DNA of 64,000 bases from Acanthaster planci (taxonomy: Eukaryota > Echinodermata > Asteroidea > Valvatida > Acanthasteridae), in the NCBI RefSeq assembly GCF_001949145.1, contig NW_019091569.1, forward strand, positions 194,397-258,396, written 5' to 3'. The notes under the pieces were generated by a model. That model did not search any database and was not told the DNA's origin. It saw nothing but the letters and a program-made list of their open reading frames with translations. The position numbers and the translations under genes were made by a program. Shown here one piece after another: positions 10,770 to 20,864 of the stretch; position 1 is the stretch's first letter, and each line of letters begins with the position of its first letter.

Positions 10770-11921
10770 ATGAGAATTATTGCGGGCAAATATAAATTCC
10801 ATCAAATTCGTTTAGACAAAAAAGAAAAATTTAGACCAGTTTCGAGTTTTATTCGCGAAAATATTTTTAATGTTTTAAATTCTTTATTCAATTGACAAAC
10901 TGTTGTTTCCGCGGATATTTTCGCGGGCTCGGGTAGTTTGGGATTAGAAGCATTATCGCGAAATGTAAAATTTAATTTTTTTAATGATTTGAGCAAATAC
11001 AACACAATTCGTATTCAAGATAACTGTAAAAAACTAGAAATTTCCAATGCAGAAATTTCAAATCTTTCCTATCGCCAATTTTTACTTCAATTAGAACAAC
11101 AAAAACAAAAACTTGACCTAGTTTTTATTGATCCTCCGTATTCTGAACCGGAATTGATTGAAAGAACAATAAATATTTTATTTAATAGTGATTTGCTCAA
11201 GGAAAATGCAATTTTAGTTATTGTTAGTTCAATTTTAAAAAATTATGCTGGTACTAACTTATCTTTTTTAAAAATGAAAAAATATTCAACGAACTATGTT
11301 TATTTTTTTCAAAAAAATTCGCCGCAATATAAAATTCCTCCGCTATATAAAAATCGTAATTTTTTAATTCTTTCCGGTCCGAGTGGAGTAGGAAAATCTA
11401 ATATTATGGAAAAATTATTAAAAAACAAAGAATTAAATTTAAGTTTTTCTGTTTCTGCTTGTACGAGAAAAATTCGAAAAAAAGAAAAAAATTATGAAAA
11501 TTATATTTTCTTATCTCGAAAACAATTTGTTAAAAAAATTGAAAAGAACGAATTTATTGAATTTACTAAATATGTAAACGATTTTTACGGAACTTTATGA
11601 CCGGAAACGCTAAAAATTTTATCTAAAGGAAAAAATCCCTTATTTGAAATCGAATTACAAGGAGCGGAAGTTATCAAAAGCAAAATTCCCCAAGCAATTT
11701 GAATTTTTATCACTCCGCCATCAATAATTGAACTGAAAAAAAGATTAAAAAAAAGATCTTCCGAAAAAACCATTGAAATTAATCAAAGAATTTTAAAATC
11801 AAAAAAACAAATGAAATATATGGAAAATCATGCTCAATGCGATTTGGTGTTGATTAATGATAAAACAGAAAATACAGTTAAAAAAATTACTCTTTTTTTA
11901 AAAAATAAAAAATTTCATTAA
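10770..11921 (+). CDS. rsmD-gmk: RsmD-guanylate kinase fusion
   Basis: A single 383-residue frame with two enzymes. Residues 1 to about 185 are RsmD, which methylates G966 of 16S rRNA: MRIIAGKYK start, SAM site DIFAGSGSLGLEA near 49-61 and catalytic DPPY near 121-124. From about 197 comes guanylate kinase (GMP to GDP): P-loop GPSGVGKS near 203-210, then the GMP-binding stretch with FYGTLW and EIELQGA. No in-frame TAA or TAG separates them, and Gmk's own start context is not an ATG. Both parts have close to normal family length. The downstream genes, PP2C phosphatase and PrkC kinase, match the gmk-PP2C-PrkC order of M. genitalium. Confidence 0.9.
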
Positions 11922-11934
11922 TATTAAGGTCATT

Positions 11935-12648
11935 ATGCATTTTCACGTTTTAGCTCAAAGTACTCAAAATATTGCTCACAAACCAAATCAAGATTATTAT
12001 GTATATGCAAAGAATGAATATGGGCAAAGTTTATTTGCGATTGCCGATGGAGTCGGCAGTTATTCAGACTCGGCCAAAATTTCTAAACTTTGTTGTTTAT
12101 TTTTAAAGCAAAAATTTTTGACAACAAATTTTTCTGGTTGAAATGATCAAACTTTTTTGAATTGAGGAAATAAATTAATTCAACAAGATTTGCAATATGA
12201 AATAAAAAAAATTGTAAATAAAGTTTCAACTACTTTGTCTTTTCTCATAGTAACATTACAAAAAATTTATATTTTTCACGTTGGTAATACGCGTATTTAT
12301 CAGAAAAAAACAAATTCCGACACTCTATATCAATTAACACATGACGAAGAAAATAAAAATCTTAAAGATAATTTTTTTTTCAAAAAACATCATAAAATGC
12401 TTGACAATTCGATTAGTAATTTTAGAAATACAACCTTACAATTTTCTTCTCTTTCTCTTTTTGAAGGTTTTTTGTTTTTTTGTACCGATGGATTGCATAG
12501 TTTTGTTGCTCTTTCCGAAATGGAGACAATTTTTAATAATAAAAAAAATTCTCCCAAAGAAATTGTACAATATTTAACAAATCAAGCACTTTATAGCGGT
12601 TCAATTGATGATATTACTTTATTATTAGTTAAAATAAGCAAAATTTAA
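11935..12648 (+). CDS. prpC: PP2C-type protein phosphatase
   Basis: Mn2+/Mg2+-dependent phosphatase that reverses Ser/Thr phosphorylation. Of 237 residues, metal-binding motifs appear in order: NQDYY near residue 19, ADGVGSYSD (family ADGMGGH) near 36, TDGLHS and, close to the C-terminus, DDITLLL (family DNITVI). UGA near 12140 and 12165 are Trp. It sits 1 nt before the kinase gene, so phosphatase and kinase should be co-translated and antagonistic. Confidence 0.92.
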
Positions 12649-12649
12649 T

Positions 12650-13669
12650 ATGAACATTAACATTGGCAAAATTTTAAAACAAAGATATGAAATTTTACAA
12701 AAAGTCTCCACCGGAGCAACGGCCCAAGTTTATTTAAGTCGTGATTTAAAATTAAAACGTAATGTTATTTTAAAAATATTTAACGAAGAAATTTTCTGAA
12801 ATAAAAAAGTAGAAGATATTTTTATTAATGAATTAAAAATTACCAGTCAATTAAAACACAATAACATTGTCAAACTATTTGATTATTTTATTTTTAATGA
12901 TAAATGATGTTTGGTATTGGAATATGCCGAAGGTAATACACTAAGATTGCTATTAAACAATAAAGAAATATTTAGTGAAGAACGAGTTCGTCATATTTTT
13001 TTACAAGTTATGGAAGCACTGAGTTTCGCTTGAAATAAAAACATTATTCATCGGGATTTAAAACCAGAAAATATCATTATTGATAATACTGACCATGTAA
13101 AAATTTTAGATTTTGGAATTTCGATTGATCGTTTTTTTTTAAAAGATATTTTTAAATCCGGTATTGTGGGAAGTATTAAATACTTAGCCCCTGAATTAAT
13201 AGCTAAACAGGAAACAACTAATAAAACCGATATTTATGCGATGGGTCTCATTATGTACGAATTGCTTGCCGGCCATTTACCCTTTCAGTCATCCGACGAC
13301 AGAGTTATTATTCAACAACACTTATACGAAAAAATTGTTCCAATTCGTCAGTATAATCCTACTATTAGTCAAATTATGGAAAACATTATTATTCGTGCTA
13401 CGGCAAAAAATACCGATGAAAGATATCAAAAAGCATCGGAAATTATTAAAGATTTGAAAAAAACAAGAAATTTTAAGAACGAAAAACGTCTTACTCTTCA
13501 AAATGATACTTATGTAGGAGCAATTAATATTGATTTAAAATTACCTAAAAAAACAGATAAATATTATACTTTTTGATTAAATAAAAAATTTTTATTTTTA
13601 TCCATCGCTATCGGAATGGTTTTTATTTTTATTATTATTATTTTGGTTATTTTGCGAGTTTGAGCCTAG
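12650..13669 (+). CDS. prkC: PrkC-like Ser/Thr protein kinase without extracellular domain
   Basis: Hanks-type kinase of 339 residues. The glycine loop is GATAQVYL, the catalytic loop HRDLKPENI, the metal motif DFGIS and the APE-equivalent LAPEL, followed by [13 protein letters not shown]. After about 300 residues there is one membrane helix and the protein stops within a few residues (RVWA). The PASTA repeats that bind cell wall in other PrkC proteins are absent, as fits a wall-less cell. The helix is encoded on DNA that also encodes the end of pepP on the opposite strand (72-nt overlap). Start ATG 12650, 1 nt after the prpC stop. Confidence 0.9.
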
Positions 13670-14662
13670 ATTTCGAGTCAAAATTTCACATCCATTTCGA
13701 GTAACTAAAATTACATCTTCAACTCGTACACCACCCACATCTTTATCGTAAATTCCTGGTTCAATAGTAATTACCATTCCAGGTTTAAGAGTACCCGTCG
13801 ATAAAGAATGAATATTGGGTGATTCATGCACTTTAATTCCAATTCCATGCCCTAAAGAATGAGCTTGAGTTATTTTTTTTGTTTCATAAAATTTATTCGC
13901 TATTTGTGCAAGTTCGGAAATTTTAACTTCGGGTTTTATTTTCGAAATAATTAAGAGTTGTAATTCTTGAACTCAGGTTCAAAATTTTTGAATTTTTGAC
14001 TTTTTATTAAATATTAAAACTCGAGTAAAATCAGAACAATAATTATTTCATTTTCCACCAAAATCGCATAACAAATGGTTTTTAATTCGATGATTTTTGG
14101 CATATGTATGAATATAAAAGGAATTTTTATCGCTGCTTACGATGGGTTTAAAACTCATTTCACGAACACCAAATAATAAAAAAGTTTGATAAATTAATTG
14201 TTCCGCTTGAATTTCAGTTCAGTTTGGCTTTACTTTTTTTTCAACTATTTTTCAAACTTGCTCTGTTATTAAACAAATTTTTCGAATATTTTCGATTTCC
14301 CTTGAATTTTTAATAATTCTTAAATTATTCGTCGGAGTTAAAATTAGTTCTAATTTTGAGTTTAGTTTTTTTAATTGGTTTGCTTGAACTCAACTAATAG
14401 TTTCTTCACAACCAATTCGTCCCCTTAACTCTTGCCAACGTTTTGGAAAATCATTCAAATTTTTTATTTGATGTTTTTGAATATGTTTTTTTCCTTCATG
14501 CAAATAACGATTATCTAAATATATTTCCCCGATCTCTGAATTTTTTTTGATTAAAACAAAACCCAAACTACTTTCAAATCCGGAATATCAAAAACGATTT
14601 GTTTTAGATATTAACAAGAGAAATTCAATTTTATTTTTATTTCAAAATTCTTTTTTAATCAT
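13598..14662 (-). CDS. pepP: Xaa-Pro aminopeptidase (M24 family)
   Basis: Cuts N-terminal residues followed by proline. The 354-residue protein has the five M24 metal ligands in order: [30 protein letters not shown] and VRVEDV. A creatinase-like N-terminal domain precedes them. The tail after residue 334 is Asn/Ser/Asp-rich and has no family counterpart; it is exactly the part that overlaps the 3' end of prkC in antisense. The start ATG 14662 overlaps the era end by 8 nt. Confidence 0.92.
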
Positions 14663-15545
14663 TTTCTTTATCTTGATTTCATTCTAAATCTAATTTTTTA
14701 ATAATTTTTGTATTTTTGTATCATTTAGGTTCAACTTTTACAAAAAGCGATAAAATCACTTTTTTTTGTTTTATAAAACTTATTTTTTTTTCACTTTGAC
14801 TTTGTATTTGATGAATTTTTTTTCCCTGTTTGCCAATTAAAATTATTTTTTGAGAGTTAGTTGAAACCAACAAATGAAAGGAAACACGAATCAGATTTTT
14901 GTGTTCTTTGAAATGAATTAATTCCAAAGCGGTTTGATATGGTATTTCATCATTTGTGTGATTCATAATTTGTTCTCGAATTAGTTCACGTATTATTTGA
15001 GCATCATTGGAAACCAACAGTTTTTGATTTTTCTTTTTATTTAAATCTAAAATTTGAGTTTTGGTTGCTTGAATTAGATTATAAAAATTATGTTTTTTTG
15101 TCGCTGAAATTGGAACTATTGTGATTAAATTTGTTTTTTCCTTTCATTTTTCTATTTTCTGTAGAATTTTAATTTTATTTGCTTTATCTGTTTTATTAAT
15201 CACTAAAATAGTTGGTTTTGATTCTTTTTTTATTAAATCTGAGAGAATTTGCATATCTTTTCCTCAAAATTCATCAATATCAATCACAAATCAAATCAGA
15301 TCACTTTCCATTAACACTTTTTTTAAATTTAAAAACATAATTTTATCCAGAAGATTTTTTGGAATACATAATCCCGGAGTATCAAATAGAATTCAATATT
15401 GTTCGTTTTCTTTTCAAATTCCGGATTGGGGTATTTGAGTTGTATGAATTTTTTTACTAACTGCTGCAACCATTTGATTAGTAAAATTGTTTAATAATGT
15501 TGATTTCCCGGCATTTGTTCTTCCGATGAGGGCAATTTTAATCAT
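14655..15545 (-). CDS. era: GTPase Era
   Basis: Ribosome-associated GTPase acting in 16S rRNA maturation and 30S assembly. The 296-residue protein begins MIKIALIGRTNAGKST (P-loop near 8-15), followed by DTPGL and NKTDK. The C-terminal KH domain contains LIGKQGKKIHQIQ. Many UGA codons are Trp. The start ATG at 15545 gives the short N-terminus normal for Era. The gene is probably translationally coupled with pepP, with which it overlaps by 8 nt. Confidence 0.93.
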
Positions 15546-15577
15546 TTTTTTTCATTTGTTTGTTTTTTTTATTCTAA

Positions 15578-15994
15578 TTAAAAATGAAAAATAATTTTTA
15601 ATAAATTTAATAAAATTGTTTCTTGACCAATATTTAAATATCAAATTTCATTATGTCGAAAACAATCTAAATTGTTTGCATCGACAATTTCTATCAAGTT
15701 ATCATCAATTATTTGTAAATTATTTTTATGAATATTTTCAATAATAGCATTTTCAACACTTTTTATTTCTAATAAATTATTTTTTAAATATTGAGCTTTT
15801 ATTTTTTTGGATTTTCAAGTGAGAAAAAATCGACATTCAATTTTTTTTTGATTTGATATCAGTTCCGTTTCTTGAGCTTTTAAAACGACAACGACATTTA
15901 CAGGAATTTTTATGTATCCTAATCCGGTAAGACTGAGAATAAAAACAAGACAACCAATAAAAGTTAAAAATAAACAATATTTTTTAAGTTTCAT
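15578..15994 (-). CDS. Small membrane-anchored protein next to C39 exporter
   Basis: A 138-residue protein with one N-terminal membrane helix (about residues 6-30) followed by a soluble, charged part. The stretch right after the helix (IKIPVNVVVVLKAQE) is beta-like and faintly resembles the start of HlyD-type accessory proteins, but it is far too short to span to an outer barrier and has no lipoyl or barrel region I can see. Its ATG lies inside the last codons of the exporter gene (11-nt overlap), so the two are translationally coupled and probably work together. Function otherwise unknown. Confidence 0.6.
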
Positions 15995-18041
15995 AAGAAA
16001 TTAAAGTTTTATTCGCTTTAAATAAAGGAATAAGATCTTGATTGTGAGTAGCATAAATAAGTAATTTTTCTTTTTTTGTTTGTGCAAGAAAAAAAGTCAA
16101 TAATTTTTTGCGAATGTCGGGAACAAGAGAATTTAATCCCTCATCAAGCAATATAATAGGACAGTTTACAAAAAAAGTAGATAAAAATAAAATTAGTTGT
16201 TTTTGCCCCTTACTTAAGTCCGTTTCTTTTACAATGATATTTGATTCAAGTCCTACTAAATTTAATCATTTTTCAATTTGATATTTTTTTCATAACTCTT
16301 TTATATGATCTATTTTTTGAAAATTTAAGATATTTTCCAACACGGTTCCTTCAAACAAAATCGATTCACTTGTTAAAAAATAAACTTTTTTATTTCACTC
16401 AATTGATTCTAATTCATTGAGTTTTTTATTTTCAATTTTAATTACTCCGCGAGTAGGCACTAATTCTTTTGCGATTAAACGTAAAAAAGTAGATTTGCCC
16501 GATCCGTTTTTACCATTTATAATAATTGAATTTTGAATTCGAAAATTTAAATTATTTTTTCAAAGTTGATCTATTTCGTTATAGCTAAAATTTAATTTTT
16601 CAATTTCAAATTTTATTAAAGAAGAATTGATAGAATTAAAATTTATTTTTCGTTGAATTTGAGAAATGATTTTAGTTTCTAAAAAAAATTCTTGAATTTT
16701 AGTTTTTAATTTTTTTATTCAATCGTAATGAACAAAATAATCAAATAATGAACATATTCTCTTGATTACATTATTGATTAATCCGTAAACGAAAACAAAA
16801 CTTCCCGGAGACAAACTATCTTCCTCATTTAAATTAATTAAAAAATAAATTATTAGTAACTGACAGGAAAAATGAATTAATTTTTGAGTGGAAGTTTTAA
16901 TAAGTTGAAAATTTTCGTATTTAATAATTGTTTTTTCGTTTTTTCGATATTGATGAAATAATTGACTTTCCATTAAATATTTTAAGTTTCTTCTTTTTCT
17001 ATCAATTTGATTTTCAACACTGTGAACAAATGTTTGAACAAACTTTTCTCCGTTTTGAATTTTTTCATTTTCTAATTTACTTTTTCAGGGAAAACTGATA
17101 ATTTCCGAAAAAATCAGCAACGAAATAAAAGGTATACAAACAACAATTGATATTCCGTTAATAAAACATAAAATGGTCAAAGATCCTAAAAGAATTAATA
17201 TGTTTTCCAAAAAGTAAAATAAATACGGAAAATAAAAACTCAAAACTTCATTTAATTTTTGATATTTTTCAATTAAATGACCGGTTTGATATTTTTTTCT
17301 TTTAATATAGGGAAGGTCAATGATTTTAGAAAAAAATTTTGTATTTCATCATTTTTTATGTTGAGTTTCAATTTTTAATTGTATTTTTTTCAAAATAATA
17401 GAAAGTAAAATTTTTGTTAAAAATAATAACCCAAAACCAATAATTCAAAGTATTACTTTATCATTGATTTTTTTCACCAAAAATTCATCTAAAATTATTT
17501 TCACCAAAAATTGAGTAAGAATAGTGGCCCCACTACATAACAAACTTATAAATGTTGTTAATAAAATAGTTTCTCCAATTCCGCGCAAATAGAAGAGATT
17601 TTGAATTTTTTGTTTATTTTGAATTTTTGTTAAAGTTTGCTCACTTGTTAGTACAATTCCTGTATAAATTTTTGCTAATTTTTCTTTACTTATTCAGAGG
17701 GGTTTTTTTAAACGCGGATCCGCAATTAAATATTTATTTCAAAATTTTTTATAAATAACAATAAAGTGAGTTTGTTGTTCGTGTTGCACCTGACAAATTA
17801 ACGGTTTTTTAATTTTGGCAATACTGAAATCAGCTCATTTCGCAAAATAAGAGACTAACAATACTCCTCTATCGTTCGCAAATTTTTTCATTTGCAATAT
17901 ATTTAAATCATTATAAAAAGAAGTCTTGTTAATTAAGTAGGCATAGTTATATTTTTTTCCATGATAATAACTGGCAAGCATAGCGATACAGGCCAGCGAA
18001 CAATCTCATGTATAAATTTGTGCATAAAATGGATACCCCAC
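15984..18041 (-). CDS. Peptidase C39-containing ABC exporter (PCAT/bacteriocin type)
   Basis: A 685-residue ABC transporter that should cleave a leader from a peptide and export the product. The N-terminal peptidase C39 domain (about residues 1-130) has the oxyanion-hole Gln (Q8), the catalytic Cys in WDCSLACIAML (C14), the His in THFIVIY and the Asp in IADPR. Then come about six membrane segments (about 160-420) and an ABC domain with Walker A GKNGSGKST, signature LSKGQKQ and Walker B ILLDE. No in-frame ATG precedes the peptidase, so I chose GTG 18041, which leaves the usual short N-terminus. No clear substrate peptide is next to it. Confidence 0.88.
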
Positions 18042-18110
18042 AAGTAAAAGTTAAAAAATTTTTTTGAAAATTCTTTTTTTTAAAAAAAGAAATTAAAATA
18101 AATAATAATC

Positions 18111-18980
18111 ATGATTAACAATGTAAAAAAACCTCAACTGGGAAGTTTTGTTCGTTTAACTGCTCCAAATTATTTAACCGGTGCCGTTGAAGAAGCGAAT
18201 AGTTATGGCGGTCGTTCTTTAATGTTTTTTCTTGGTTCTCCCCAATTGTTTCGTGTAATAGATAAAAAAAAATTAAATATTCAAGCATTTCATGCAACTT
18301 TAAAAAAATATAAAATTAATATTCAGAATGTTTTTATTCATGCCTCTTATTTAATTAATTTAGCAAATTTTAAAAATCAAAAAGTTTTAGACGGATCGAT
18401 TTTTTTATTAGAAAAAACTTGTGAAATTGCTAATTTTATTGGTGTCCAAAAAATAGTTCTTCATCCGGGTGCGGCTTTAAAAAATGACCGTCAGTTATCA
18501 ATGTTGTCGGTGTCAAAATCATTAGATAAAATTTTAAAAAATTATTCTAAAATTCATATTTGTTTAGAAACAATGTCGGGAAAAGGTAGCGAAATTGGTA
18601 AAACTTTTGAAGAATTAAACTACATTATTCAAAACACCAAAAGAGGAAAGCAATTAAAAGTATGTTTTGATTTGTGTCATTTGTATGCGGCCGGCTATGA
18701 TATCGTGAACAAATTCGAAAATATATTGAGCTGTTTTGACAAAAAAATTGGCTTACAAAAATTAGTTGCCCTTCATATAAATGATTCTCAACAGCCTTTT
18801 CAAAGTTATAAAGATCGACACGCCAATATTGGCAAGGGATTAATTGGTCTTCGTCCGATTCAAAAAATCATTTTTCATTCAAAAATTATTGATTTACCGA
18901 TGGTTTTAGAAACTCCCTATATTAATGGAAAGCCTCCCTACAAAGAAGAAATTGAACTTTTATTAAATGAAAATGACTAG
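18111..18980 (+). CDS. nfo: Endonuclease IV (AP endonuclease)
   Basis: Zinc-dependent enzyme that nicks DNA at abasic sites in base-excision repair. The 289-residue protein carries the metal-site motifs in order: LHPGAA, LETMSGKGSEIG, CFDLCHLYAAGYD, LHINDSQ, DRHANIGKG and VLETP. The ATG 18111 begins 70 nt from the divergent exporter gene; this gap must hold promoters for both directions. The 3' end overlaps nusB by 14 nt. Confidence 0.95.
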   Translation: MINNVKKPQLGSFVRLTAPNYLTGAVEEANSYGGRSLMFFLGSPQLFRVIDKKKLNIQAFHATLKKYKINIQNVFIHASYLINLANFKNQKVLDGSIFLLEKTCEIANFIGVQKIVLHPGAALKNDRQLSMLSVSKSLDKILKNYSKIHICLETMSGKGSEIGKTFEELNYIIQNTKRGKQLKVCFDLCHLYAAGYDIVNKFENILSCFDKKIGLQKLVALHINDSQQPFQSYKDRHANIGKGLIGLRPIQKIIFHSKIIDLPMVLETPYINGKPPYKEEIELLLNEND

Positions 18981-19362
18981 TCGTACACGAGAACGTCAAG
19001 AAATAGTTAATTTTTTATATTATCATTTTTTAATGAAATGTTCTGTAAATAATACAAGAGATTTTTTTCAGAAAAAAAAACAATTTTCTTTTTATCAAAA
19101 AAAGATTTTGACATATGCTTTTAATAACTGAACCAACATTATTCAAAAAATTAAAGAAAATTTAAGTGATAAATGAATCTTTGATTCTATTTCTAATTTA
19201 GAAAAAGCTATTTTAACCGTTGCCATTGCCGAAGGTTGATCGGATACAACTCCAAAAAAAGTAGTTATCGTGGAAGCCGTAAAATTAACAAAAAAATTTG
19301 CGAGTATTGAGTCTTATACTTATATAAATAAAATCTTAGAGAGAATTTTATTATTTATTTAG
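18967..19362 (+). CDS. nusB: Transcription antitermination factor NusB
   Basis: Small all-helical RNA-binding protein that helps form the rRNA antitermination complex. The 131-residue protein begins with the SRTRERQEIVNFLYYHF pattern and has the conserved segment LEKAILTVAIAEGW near residue 85, followed by VVIVEAVKLTKKF, which fits NusB. The ATG at 18967 or the second ATG at 18973 could start it. UGA codons are Trp. It overlaps nfo by 14 nt. Confidence 0.85.
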
Positions 19363-19384
19363 TTGGGTTAAAATAATTCTAATT

Positions 19385-20575
19385 GTGTTAAAAAATAATT
19401 TTTGAAAAGAATGATTTTCTACCGAATCGGTATCCGAAGGACATCCCGATAAAATCGCCGATCAAATTGCAGAAAAAATACACGACTATGTTGTTTCTCT
19501 TGACCGTTTTGCTCATGTAGCCTGTGAAGTTATTGTAATGAACCAACAAATTTTAATTGGCGGAGAAATTAAAATTAATATTGATAAAAAACCCAAAAAT
19601 TTCAAAGAAATGATTAAATTACAAACTCTATCCGTATTAAAAGACAGTATTCAATATGTCGATAAAGAATGAGAAGATTTAAAAAAACTAAAAGATAAAA
19701 TTGAAGTATCTTTACGTACACAGTCTTGCGAAATTGATAAAAAAGTATCGGGAAATAATAATTCTTTGGGAGTCGGTGATAATACCACCGCCTACGGATG
19801 AGCTGAATTTTCCCCCCGAACAGAACATTATCCACCACCTCAGTTTTTTCTAAACGAAGTTTTAAAAAAAATAAATCAAATTCGAAAAAAAGATAATACG
19901 AATTTTCATTTTTCTCCTGATGGAAAAATTCAGATTTCTTTTAATCAAGATAAAAAAATCAAAATCGTTTTATGTCAACAGTTTTTGTTAGATTTGAACA
20001 AAGATAAAACTCGAAAAGTTAAGATTGAAAATAGAATTAAAAATTTAATTATTCAACCGTTTTTGAAAGAAATTTTAAATTATGAAGAAAACTTTATTTT
20101 TGAATTAATTCCTTTTTTACAAGGCGGACCCTTTGCCGATACCGGTCTTACAGGTCGCAAAAATATGGTCGACACATATGGAACTTTTGTTCGTCATGGC
20201 GGAGGTTCTATTTCGGGTAAAGATGTAACTAAAGGGGATAAGACTCTGACTTTATTTGCTCGTTTTATCGCTAAACATATTGTTGTACTCGGTCTAACTA
20301 AAAAAATTGAAATTCAAATTACTTCGCAAATCGAACAAAAAGAAAAATTTCACATTGGATTTAAATCGCTTGATAAGACACAAATTGATAAAATTCGGAT
20401 CATTGTTGATTATTTTTCTAATTGAACCTTTGCCGAAATTATTGATAATTTAAATTTATTTGATGTTTCTTTTCAAAAATTTGCCACTTATGGATATTTC
20501 GGAAGAAAAAATAAAGATGCTTATTGAGAACAAAATTTAAAATTATCTGAATTAAAAAAAGTAATTGAAATTTAA
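19385..20575 (+). CDS. metK: S-adenosylmethionine synthetase
   Basis: Makes SAM from methionine and ATP. The 396-residue protein has SEGHPDKIADQI near the N-terminus, the GPFADTGLTGRK motif and the P-loop-like HGGGSISGKDVTK. The region usually reading DQG(I/M)MFGYA is DNTTAYGWA here, a shift that may still keep function. No ATG is in frame before the conserved start, so GTG 19385 is chosen. SAM would feed RsmD, PrmC and other methylases in the genome. Confidence 0.93.
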
Positions 20576-20660
20576 ACTAATTACTGAATTTTGTTGTAAA
20601 TTATTTTTTTTTGTATTAAAATAATATGCCTAGATAAAATAAAACAAATTACAGAATAAA

Positions 20661-20858
20661 ATGGAAACCAATACTATCATTTCGCTATCATCAATTATCG
20701 GAGGATTGGCCTTAATTCTCGTTTTAGGTTTTTTTTACACGATTATCAGTTCTTTTATTGTTAATAGACATTTAAAAAAAGCGAAAATTAAAACCACATC
20801 AAGAATTAGAACTCGAAAAACAACCAAAAGTAAAACTTTAGCAAAAACGAAAAAATAA
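20661..20858 (+). CDS. Small membrane protein with basic tail, unknown
   Basis: A 65-residue protein: a short polar start, one hydrophobic segment (about residues 8-34) containing an Ile-Gly-Gly, then 30 residues that are strongly basic (Lys, Arg, Thr). No family recognised. It stops 6 nt before the Na+ symporter gene and may be a partner of it, since some transporters have small accessory subunits. The Gly-Gly in the first third raises the remote possibility of a leader-type peptide, discussed under findings. Confidence 0.55.
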   Translation: METNTIISLSSIIGGLALILVLGFFYTIISSFIVNRHLKKAKIKTTSRIRTRKTTKSKTLAKTKK

Positions 20859-20864
20859 TTGATT

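Noticed and set aside
15121-15438. 105-codon frame on the plus strand
   Set aside because: Shadow of era, which has all GTPase and KH motifs on the minus strand.
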